DNA of 38,342 bases from an uncultured Candidatus Saccharibacteria bacterium (GCA_946537195.1 CAMNFE010000005.1:1-38342); one strand, 5' to 3'; positions 10,525-17,206 are shown, numbered from the stretch's first letter. The notes: generated by a model from the letters alone, not told the origin. Program-made: numbers and translations.

Positions 10525-10693
10525 AACTTACCTCCTGAGAAAAACGGCCGCCCATACTTGGGCTGGCATCAATGGGTCGAGGCTCATTCAAGCCTAGTTT
10601 TAGTTCCCCTATACTAAAACTAGACTCGAATCTTTCTGAGAAAAACTTAACTAGTCATTTTTGAAGGGTGCTATAAGATAATAAATACCTTAT
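10525..10693 (-). ncRNA. Structured 5' leader L1 of the MRKT gene 10159-10524
   Basis: ATTCGAG/CTTGAAT + CTAGTTTTAGT/ACTAAAACTAG hairpin with ATAGGGGA loop; terminator-like hairpin 10547-10567; U-tract; SD. Shared with L2 and L3. Confidence 0.7.
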
Positions 10694-10699
10694 GCTTTA

Positions 10700-10728
10700 A
10701 TTATACCACAAAACATTAAAAAAGTCAA
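10700..10728 (-). promoter_or_regulatory. Promoter of the L1 transcript
   Basis: Minus strand TTGACT-17 nt-TATAAT, extended TGG. Confidence 0.8.
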
Positions 10729-10784
10729 TATAGATATTAATAAATTGTGCGAAATGAACTAATGTTTGAGCTATGAGACTTCAT

Positions 10785-10807
10785 TAAAAAGCCGGCATTA
10801 TGCCGGC
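10785..10807 (-). terminator. Terminator of CDS 10830-11144
   Basis: gccggcat/atgccggc palindrome with ttttt on the minus strand. Confidence 0.75.
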
Positions 10808-10829
10808 GTAAGATGGTATTTTGGAAAAT

Positions 10830-11144
10830 CTAACTGTCCATAATTCGATACAGCACCCATCCGGTGGCTAGGGGAACGCTTGCTAGAAATGCGACTATCC
10901 AGAAGCCGTGCATATTGAAGGCGTTTTCCCAAATCAGGGCCTGAATTAGGACTACTAGCAATTCGCTCGTAAAACATAAATCTTTTTCGCCATTAGCGTT
11001 AGTCGTCAACATGCAAACGAATAACAATAATGGAAACAATATCACCGTCGTGATAGTTTTGAGCGGTGAAATGTTCGCAAAAAGCGTCACGAGCAATGCT
11101 ATCTGAAAAATCAGCACCAAAATACTCTCGAAAGTTTTTCTCAT
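10830..11144 (-). CDS. Small multi-TM membrane protein (MRKT group, copy 2)
   Basis: MRKTFESIL start, SD ggaggtgg, own promoter and leader. Confidence 0.7.
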   Translation of the reverse strand: MRKTFESILVLIFQIALLVTLFANISPLKTITTVILFPLLLFVCMLTTNANGEKDLCFTSELLVVLIQALIWENAFNMHGFWIVAFLASVPLATGWVLYRIMDS

Positions 11145-11276
11145 AACCCCACCTCCAAGAGAAAAACATTAAGGCGGAAATGCGATTCGAGCTAAAATCT
11201 GACTCCCCTGTGCGGGATTTCGTCTCGAATATTGCGCATCTCCTCTAACTTAAATGAACTAGTAAATCTTTACTCT
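11145..11276 (-). ncRNA. Structured 5' leader L2 of the MRKT gene 10830-11144
   Basis: ATTCGAG/CTCGAAT stem (11224-11230 with 11185-11191), loop ACAGGGGAG, GTTTTTCTC before SD. Confidence 0.6.
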
Positions 11277-11282
11277 GTTTCT

Positions 11283-11311
11283 ATTATGTCACGTTGGGCG
11301 GAATTAGTCAA
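11283..11311 (-). promoter_or_regulatory. Promoter of the L2 transcript
   Basis: Minus strand TTGACT-17 nt-CATAAT. Confidence 0.7.
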
Positions 11312-11322
11312 ATGGCTTACGC

Positions 11323-11352
11323 TTGAAAAATTAACATAAGCAGTGTTAGAAT
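11323..11352 (+). promoter_or_regulatory. Promoter of CDS 11361-11603
   Basis: TTGAAA-18 nt-TAGAAT; predicted TSS at or near the ATG. Confidence 0.5.
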
Positions 11353-11360
11353 TTACCCAG

Positions 11361-11603
11361 ATGTATAACAATGAGAAAACGCCGGGCTTCGTAGGGAAAG
11401 TATTGCATACTTTTTTCATCCTTTTCGTCATTGTTATGATAGGGATTCTGGGCCTTACTATTGTTAAGCATATTGACGGTGACACTTTGACCGTAACTTC
11501 CGGAACGACTGAAAGTGAAGAATGTGGCGATGAACAAGCTCAGGAGGCTGCTCGCAAAGCCGGTCTTAAAGTGCCCGTAAAGTGTCAAAAGAAATCTGAA
11601 TAA
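11361..11603 (+). CDS. Small single-TM hypothetical protein
   Basis: MYNNEKTPGFVGK then TM helix; -10 TAGAAT 8 nt before ATG; terminator after stop. Confidence 0.55.
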   Translation: MYNNEKTPGFVGKVLHTFFILFVIVMIGILGLTIVKHIDGDTLTVTSGTTESEECGDEQAQEAARKAGLKVPVKCQKKSE

Positions 11604-11627
11604 AAGGCACCCATGCGGGTGCCTTAG
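11600..11627. terminator. Hairpin between convergent genes (possibly bidirectional terminator)
   Basis: ggcaccc-atgc-gggtgcc; the T-tract (ttttatt) is on the minus-strand side. Confidence 0.55.
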
Positions 11628-11635
11628 TCGACTAG

Positions 11636-12019
11636 TTACAAGTCGCTACTTTTTTCTTGATTCTCGGTCTTTTGAGAGTACCTCGTATAAAGCGTAAGAG
11701 CTCCCGCAAACGGCCACCAGATTAATACCCAAAAAGCTGCAGCTCTCCAGTCTTTGGAGTGAGTGACCATTATTAGTATTATCAATGATAGTCGAAACAG
11801 TCCTCGCCTTCTGTCGAGCTCAAGCCGGCTGTCTGCGGAGTAGCATCCAAAAAGAGCATATGTGGTCAGCATTAGCAGAGAATGTGTAATTGATACAATC
11901 ATTGCTCTACTATTAAACCTGGAACAATAAGCCTCATACGTTACGCACGCCATTGAGAACCAGGTTATTAGCCAGAGCAATACTGCTGCTATACTACGGT
12001 TGCGTTTTGTTTTTCTCAT
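11636..12019 (-). CDS. Small multi-TM membrane protein (MRKT group, copy 3)
   Basis: MRKTKRNRS start, SD ggaggg, own promoter and leader. Confidence 0.7.
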   Translation of the reverse strand: MRKTKRNRSIAAVLLWLITWFSMACVTYEAYCSRFNSRAMIVSITHSLLMLTTYALFGCYSADSRLELDRRRGLFRLSLIILIMVTHSKDWRAAAFWVLIWWPFAGALTLYTRYSQKTENQEKSSDL

Positions 12020-12167
12020 TTAATCCCTCCATTCTGAGAAAAAACTGCTGCCTAAACTTAGGCTAGCATTGACGCGTAGGGCTCTTTCGAGCCGGGTTTT
12101 CGCTCCCCTCTGCAAAAACCAGGCTCGAATATAACTAATAAAAAAGATCGCCAATTCAAAGATTGGT
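12020..12167 (-). ncRNA. Structured 5' leader L3 of the MRKT gene 11636-12019
   Basis: TTCGAGCC/GGCTCGAA + GGTTTTTGC/GCGAAAACC hairpin with AGAGGGGA loop; bulged terminator-like hairpin 12046-12068 + U6. Confidence 0.7.
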
Positions 12168-12173
12168 CTGCTT

Positions 12174-12202
12174 ATTATAAAATATAAGCTGAAGCAATGC
12201 AA
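12174..12202 (-). promoter_or_regulatory. Promoter of the L3 transcript
   Basis: Minus strand TTGCAT-17 nt-TATAAT. Confidence 0.65.
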
Positions 12203-12204
12203 TA

Positions 12205-12236
12205 AAAAGAACCCCCGTATTGGAGGTTCTTTTTTG
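12205..12236 (-). terminator. nusA terminator
   Basis: aagaacctcc-aatac-gggggttctt + tttatt on the minus strand. Confidence 0.8.
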
Positions 12237-12241
12237 TCGAA

Positions 12242-13393
12242 TTATTCTTCTTCGGAATTTTCTTCTTCTTCGCTTTCTTCCACTGCGGAAAGCAAGGAAT
12301 CTTCGACGTTCTTCTTCTTCTTTTTCTCTGGAGCTTTGGCAATTTCGACATCAATATCGTAGCCAGTAAGCTTGGAAGCGAGGCGAACGTTCTGTCCTAC
12401 GCGACCAATCGCAATTGATTGTTGTTCCTTTGAGACATAAACAGTCGCATGATTAACCATTTCGCCTTTCTTATTTTCGACCTTGTCGGTCTCAACCTTT
12501 TGAATTTCGGCTGGACTCAGAGCTTCGCGAATATATTCGGAAATATTATCGCTCCAGTTGACGATATCGATTTTTTCACGATCGCCGATTTCATTCATGA
12601 CGGCTTGGACGCGAACGCCACGGCCACCTACAAAGGTACCAACTGGGTCGATGCCTGGCATAGTTGCGGCGACAGCAATCTTGGTGCGACGACCAGCTTC
12701 GCGGGCAATCGCTTTGATTTCGACGGAACCGTTTTCAATTTCAGGGACTTCTTGACGGAAGAGATATTCGATAAATTCTGCACAACCACGGCTAAGAATT
12801 AATTGTGCGCCACGTTCATTGCGTTCGATTTCCTTGATATAAACCTTCACACGGGAGCCAACGGCATAATATTCGCCTTCGATTTGTTCACTCTTTGGCA
12901 TGATGCCGGTAGCTTTACCGAGGTCGATGCGAACAAGCTTTGGCTCAACGCGCACGATTGTGCCATTTACGACGCTGCCGATTTTGTCTTCGAACATTGT
13001 TAGAACTGCGTCGCGTTCAGCCTCGCGGAGGCGTTGAATTACAACCTGCTTTGCAGTCTGGGAAGCGACACGACCAAAACTTTCAACTTTGTGCTTTTCT
13101 TCAACGGTGTCGCCGACTTTCTTTTTCTTATCTTTAACTTCGGATATTGGAATTTCAGTAGCTGGGTTATAGGCCACATCGTCTTCGATAATTTCGCGCA
13201 CGATAAAAATGTCTGCTTGACCGGTATTAAGGTCGAGTTCGCAGCGGACGTCCATGTCTTTGTCGCCGTTATCTTTGCGCCAAGCTGCCGCAATTGCCTG
13301 TTGGATCACATCAATTACAGTCTCTTTTGGTAGGTTCTTTTCTTCAGCAATAATGTCGACCATTGCGACCATTTGCTTTAAATCTAGATCCAT
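12242..13393 (-). CDS. nusA: Transcription termination/antitermination factor NusA
   Basis: 'MVDIIAEEKNLPKETVIDVIQQAIAAAWRK' N-domain, S1 and KH regions ('MPGIDPVGTFVGGRGVRVQAVMNEIGDREKIDIV'), acidic C-terminus. Confidence 0.95.
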   Translation of the reverse strand: MDLDLKQMVAMVDIIAEEKNLPKETVIDVIQQAIAAAWRKDNGDKDMDVRCELDLNTGQADIFIVREIIEDDVAYNPATEIPISEVKDKKKKVGDTVEEKHKVESFGRVASQTAKQVVIQRLREAERDAVLTMFEDKIGSVVNGTIVRVEPKLVRIDLGKATGIMPKSEQIEGEYYAVGSRVKVYIKEIERNERGAQLILSRGCAEFIEYLFRQEVPEIENGSVEIKAIAREAGRRTKIAVAATMPGIDPVGTFVGGRGVRVQAVMNEIGDREKIDIVNWSDNISEYIREALSPAEIQKVETDKVENKKGEMVNHATVYVSKEQQSIAIGRVGQNVRLASKLTGYDIDVEIAKAPEKKKKKNVEDSLLSAVEESEEEENSEEE

Positions 13394-13418
13394 ATTTTCC
13401 TTTCTTTCATTAATAAAA

Positions 13419-13436
13419 CCGCCTCTTTCGAGCCGG
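13419..13436 (-). promoter_or_regulatory. Attenuator-like hairpin in the nusA leader
   Basis: Minus strand CCGGCTC-GAAA-GAGGCGG (one G-G mismatch) followed by TTTTATT. Confidence 0.5.
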
Positions 13437-13455
13437 TCTATATCTGTATGAAAAA

Positions 13456-13484
13456 AGTATATCAGATATTGAAATTTCTGTCAA
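13456..13484 (-). promoter_or_regulatory. nusA promoter
   Basis: Minus strand TTGACA-17 nt-TATACT, extended TGA. Confidence 0.75.
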
Positions 13485-13497
13485 AATATGTTATACT
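13469..13497 (+). promoter_or_regulatory. Promoter of CDS 13553
   Basis: TTGAAA-17 nt-TATACT with extended TGT; overlaps the nusA promoter. Confidence 0.65.
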
Positions 13498-13552
13498 AGT
13501 TGATAACCATTGAGTTACATGCACATTACAATATGGAAGGAGCGATAAGAAG

Positions 13553-14110
13553 ATGGGGAAGAAGTATCAATCCAGGAAACATTACTCAGCTAGGACCTCT
13601 CGTATGCTCAAGAATGCCGCCGCCGTGATACTTGCAGTACTTGCGGTAGCGTTCGTAGCACTGATCGTTGCCGTTGTTCACGGCGCACTTGGCGACCTTT
13701 GGAATACTACCGAGATGAACGATGACAAGGCAATGGAGCAACTCGACGAATATTGCCAGAAGGATCTCATTGACCTCAATAGCTATTTGGAAGATCGTGG
13801 CTACATGGCCACTGGCGAAGGCGAGGAGCTGGTCTACAAGAAAGGTGACAGCACACTAGTTATTCACGATATGGGTGATTCGGTCCGTATCGGTAACGGG
13901 AGTGGCGACGTTCGCGAATATGGAGTACCGGCTGACTACTATCATTTCCTTGACAATGATGAGGTGCAATATGACAGTTTTATCTGCCGTGTCGGATCTT
14001 TAGATAAAGACGCCGAAGAGAAATCAATTGCCTCTCGTAAGGTCGAACTCCGCGACATCATCATTCCGCGCGATGCGCTTGCCGAGATTGTCCGCATCAC
14101 TTATCGTTAG
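13553..14110 (+). CDS. Membrane-anchored hypothetical protein
   Basis: Basic N-terminus + one TM helix + soluble domain; SD ggaagg. Confidence 0.65.
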   Translation: MGKKYQSRKHYSARTSRMLKNAAAVILAVLAVAFVALIVAVVHGALGDLWNTTEMNDDKAMEQLDEYCQKDLIDLNSYLEDRGYMATGEGEELVYKKGDSTLVIHDMGDSVRIGNGSGDVREYGVPADYYHFLDNDEVQYDSFICRVGSLDKDAEEKSIASRKVELRDIIIPRDALAEIVRITYR

Positions 14111-14123
14111 CCACCACCCCTAT

Positions 14124-14146
14124 GGACCCCGCAAGGGGTCCTTTTA
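14124..14146 (+). terminator. Terminator
   Basis: ggacccc-gcaa-ggggtcc + tttt. Confidence 0.8.
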
Positions 14147-14151
14147 AATTG

Positions 14152-14181
14152 ACTTTTTGTGAGAAGTGTGATATAATAAAA
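14152..14181 (+). promoter_or_regulatory. Promoter of CDS 14227
   Basis: TTGACT-17 nt-TATAAT (extended TGA). Confidence 0.75.
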
Positions 14182-14226
14182 AACTATAGGGAGTTGTTTG
14201 CACAAAACGGAAAGTGGGGTGATCAT

Positions 14227-14805
14227 GTGGCAAACAAAACTAGCACATCAAAGATGGCACTCAGCGGTGTCGACATCTACTATGGACGCTATCTGGATCT
14301 CTTCGAGGCAATCGGCGACTACAATCAGGCAAACGGCGTTTACCAGAAGCTGGACCAGCTTCGCTACGGAGAATGGACTCCCGGGAACGTTCGTTCTGTT
14401 TTCGAGGACACCTTCAAGAGTGATCCGAAGGCCGTCAAGGAAGCGCGCGAGATGTACAACGGGCGCGTAAGTCGTTTGCTGGATTATGTAGGCGAAGCGC
14501 TCAAGGTCCTGGGCATTCCTCACACTGAGGATGAAATGCGCAGCTTTGAAATGCTGGCGCGTAGCACGACCAAAGAGACGAAGTTTCGTGCGGTTATCGG
14601 TCGCTACATTGTGGCACTGAGAAAAGAAATCGCGAAAGGAATCGAGCTCGAGAAGGCGGGCTTCGAAATTGAGCCTCTCCATGTCGAGACGCCTACGGAT
14701 CTCATCCGTTACTATCAGGCCACCGCCGAAGAGCGCAGAGAGATCAAGAAGACCAGGAAGGTCAAGAAGGTTACGCCCCCCAAGAAGGGAAGGGCTGCCA
14801 AGTAG
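14227..14805 (+). CDS. Hypothetical soluble protein with basic C-terminal tail
   Basis: GTG start after GGGGTGATC; the 14122 ORF start lies upstream of the promoter so is rejected; KKTRKVKKVTPPKKGRAAK tail. Confidence 0.65.
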   Translation: MANKTSTSKMALSGVDIYYGRYLDLFEAIGDYNQANGVYQKLDQLRYGEWTPGNVRSVFEDTFKSDPKAVKEAREMYNGRVSRLLDYVGEALKVLGIPHTEDEMRSFEMLARSTTKETKFRAVIGRYIVALRKEIAKGIELEKAGFEIEPLHVETPTDLIRYYQATAEERREIKKTRKVKKVTPPKKGRAAK

Positions 14806-14823
14806 TAATCTTCGCTCATGAAG

Positions 14824-14851
14824 GGTCGCCCCGCAAGGGCGGCCCTTTTAA
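14824..14851 (+). terminator. Terminator
   Basis: gggtcgccc-cgcaa-gggcggccc + tttt. Confidence 0.75.
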
Positions 14852-14852
14852 T

Positions 14853-14881
14853 TTGACGAACAATCTTTACTTTGATAAAAT
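14853..14881 (+). promoter_or_regulatory. Promoter of the RNase J-like gene
   Basis: TTGACG-17 nt-TAAAAT, extended TGA; predicted TSS about 14888. Confidence 0.6.
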
Positions 14882-14886
14882 ATAAT

Positions 14887-14955
14887 CACTTAAGTTATTA
14901 CTTTTAGCACAATCAGTTTTGGGATTACCTTCGGTGAAGAATTGTGCCTTAAGTG
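14887..14955 (+). promoter_or_regulatory. Structured 5' leader of the RNase J-like mRNA
   Basis: CACTTAAG/CTTAAGTG (14887-14894 with 14948-14955) and GCACAAT/ATTGTGC (14907-14913 with 14941-14947), 15 perfect pairs, plus a small TTACC/GGTGA hairpin. Confidence 0.65.
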
Positions 14956-15004
14956 TGGGAAATCAATATTAGAAATTAATAATAAGAGGACTAATAAAGG
15001 AAAA

Positions 15005-17176
15005 ATGGAGAATAAAAAACAAGCCGAAGCCGCGCGCAGAGCTAAGTTGCTCAAGATGCGCGACGAACGCTTACCAGACATCAAAAAACAATTTGAAGAA
15101 AACCAAAAACGTAACTTTAATGCTAATTTTGCACCTGGTGGCAAAGATGAAAAACTTGTTCGTGGCAAGAAAACTACCGCTAAGAAAGCTGTAAAACCAG
15201 CTAAGGCAACCGCTAAAAAAGCTCCTAAAAAGAGCAACACCAAAAAAACAAAAGCCACTAAAGCCGCTGCAACCGCAACCGATAAGAAACGTGAAGTTAA
15301 TCTCTTGGTTAGTACTCGCAAAGGCGAAATGGTCCATCATCAGCGCATGTTGAGTCAGGACGTTAATGCTCAGGCTACTCAGCATATTATTGGTATTCCA
15401 GTTAATAAATCTCGCTACAACGGTTACGATGGCAAGCAGGTCACGATGGCTCAAATCAAATCTGCCCGTCAACATCGCGACGCAGTTCGCGTTATTCCAA
15501 TCGGCGGCCTTGGTGAAATCGGTATCGGCAAAAATATGACCGCTATTGAATATCAGGGTGAAATTGTCTTGATTGATATGGGTACGCTTTTTGCAAACGA
15601 AGACTATCCAGGCGTTAATTATATGGTGCCGGATGCTAAATGGCTCGAAGATAACCGCGAGAATGTCCGTGCAATCCTCTTTACGCACGCTCACCTTGAT
15701 CACATTGGCGCCTGCAAGCAACTTCTACCATATTTTGGCCCATTAGTTCCAATTTATGGTTCTAGCTTTACGATTGGCATGATTAAGAAACAGATGTCCG
15801 AGTTGTCTGATGTACCTGACATGAATTATCACGAAGTCGATCCGCTTAAGCACGAAAATATTAAGCTTTCCGAACATCTTTCCGCTGAATTTATTCATAC
15901 TTTACACTCTATTCCGGGCAACACTTCAATCGTTGTTCGTACGCCAAACGGTAATATTTTACTTTCCGGTGACTGGCGTTTTGAAACCAATCCAATGGAT
16001 ACTCCAGCTGACTATGATCGCTTACTCGAGATTCGCGATAAAGAAGGCTACGCCTTGCTTTTGAACGAATCTACGAATATCGATACGCCAGGTACGCACC
16101 CACATTCCGAATACGATGTTGGCGAAAACATGGGCCGCGTTATGGATCACTATGCTAATGGTCGCGTGATTATTTCTTGTTTCTCGTCGCAGGTCAAACG
16201 TATTGAGTTAGTCCTTAAAGAAGCCGCTGAGCGTGGTCGTAAGGTTGCTTTCGCTGGTTATTCTATGATTAATAACGTCGAAGTCGCTTTGCGCGCCAAG
16301 GCTATTAAGGTGCCTAAAAATACCATCATGAAGATGGAAGATATTATCAAACTTCCAGACGATAAAGTAACGATTGTTTGTACTGGTTCACAGGGTGAAA
16401 TGAACGCTGTGCTTAATCGCATGATTTCCGGCTCGCACCGTTATATCAAGATTAAGGCTACCGATACAATCGTCTTCAGTTCTAATCCGATCCCAGGTAA
16501 TGAACCAAAAGTTGTCGGTACGGTAGGTGGACTCTTGCGTGAAGGCGCTCAAGTGATTCAAAATGGTAAAACTCACCTTACTAATATCGGCCCGCTGCAT
16601 CTTTCCGGCCACGCCTACTTTGAAGACCATGTGAAGTTCGTGACTGATATGCAACCGAAGAACTACATGCCATACCACGGTGAATTTTATATGCTTCAGC
16701 ACAATGCCGAAATGGCCGAAAATGTCGTCGGAATTCCAAAAGATCGCATCATTGTTGCGGACGACGGTGACATTGTAGAATTAATGCCAGATCAGACTAT
16801 TCACAAAAATGGTCGCATTCATGTCGGCAATAAGCTTTATGATGACGCCGATCGGCAGGTAAACGAAGCTGTCGTTAAGGATCGTATTCATATCTCTCGT
16901 GAAGGCATTTTTGTCGTTATTCTTACCCTTAGCAAGAAAACCGGCCGCCTCATTAAAACGCCAGATATCGTTTCGCGCGCATTTATCTATTTGGATAATT
17001 CAGAAGAATTGATTGGTAAGATTCGTCACTATCTTCGTGCTAAGACCGATCGTAGCATTTCGACTGACGACGATATTAAAACCATGAAAGAAGAAATCAA
17101 GGAAGATGTCACGCATATCCTCTTTGACGCCACCGGACACACGCCAATCGTGATTCCAGTCATTAACAAAGTCTAA
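15005..17176 (+). CDS. Ribonuclease J-type metallo-beta-lactamase/beta-CASP nuclease with Lys/Ala-rich N-terminal extension
   Basis: HAHLDHIG motif, 'RVIPIGGLGEIGIGKNMT', 'LSGDWRFE', 'LHLSGHAYFED', 'YMPYHGEFYML'; ATG preceded by aaagg. Confidence 0.92.
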   Translation: MENKKQAEAARRAKLLKMRDERLPDIKKQFEENQKRNFNANFAPGGKDEKLVRGKKTTAKKAVKPAKATAKKAPKKSNTKKTKATKAAATATDKKREVNLLVSTRKGEMVHHQRMLSQDVNAQATQHIIGIPVNKSRYNGYDGKQVTMAQIKSARQHRDAVRVIPIGGLGEIGIGKNMTAIEYQGEIVLIDMGTLFANEDYPGVNYMVPDAKWLEDNRENVRAILFTHAHLDHIGACKQLLPYFGPLVPIYGSSFTIGMIKKQMSELSDVPDMNYHEVDPLKHENIKLSEHLSAEFIHTLHSIPGNTSIVVRTPNGNILLSGDWRFETNPMDTPADYDRLLEIRDKEGYALLLNESTNIDTPGTHPHSEYDVGENMGRVMDHYANGRVIISCFSSQVKRIELVLKEAAERGRKVAFAGYSMINNVEVALRAKAIKVPKNTIMKMEDIIKLPDDKVTIVCTGSQGEMNAVLNRMISGSHRYIKIKATDTIVFSSNPIPGNEPKVVGTVGGLLREGAQVIQNGKTHLTNIGPLHLSGHAYFEDHVKFVTDMQPKNYMPYHGEFYMLQHNAEMAENVVGIPKDRIIVADDGDIVELMPDQTIHKNGRIHVGNKLYDDADRQVNEAVVKDRIHISREGIFVVILTLSKKTGRLIKTPDIVSRAFIYLDNSEELIGKIRHYLRAKTDRSISTDDDIKTMKEEIKEDVTHILFDATGHTPIVIPVINKV

Positions 17177-17178
17177 AA

Positions 17179-17206
17179 AAATACCGCCACTATGGCGGTA
17201 TTTTTG
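17179..17206 (+). terminator. Terminator
   Basis: ataccgcca-cta-tggcggtat + ttttt. Confidence 0.85.

Noticed and set aside
10525-12167. Match of the MRKT leaders to CsrA sites or known riboswitches
   Set aside because: L2 loop ACAGGGGAG resembles ACANGGANG but has an extra G, and the others lack ACA. I could not match the T-box, preQ1, guanidine, GEMM, fluoride or SAM consensus by eye. Needs cmscan, so not asserted either way.
12020-12202. 60 aa minus-strand ORF 'MHCFSLYFIISRP...'
   Set aside because: Overlaps the promoter and structured leader L3; no SD; better explained as noncoding leader.
12449-13451. Several plus-strand ORFs across nusA
   Set aside because: Antisense to an unambiguous nusA; no independent signals.
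14122-14226. N-terminal extension of ORF 14122-14805
   Set aside because: Contains the terminator of the upstream gene and the promoter; the GTG at 14227 with SD is more plausible.
15071-15721. 216 aa minus-strand ORF in the RNase J-like gene
   Set aside because: Antisense shadow of the nuclease; Phe/Ile-rich shadow composition.
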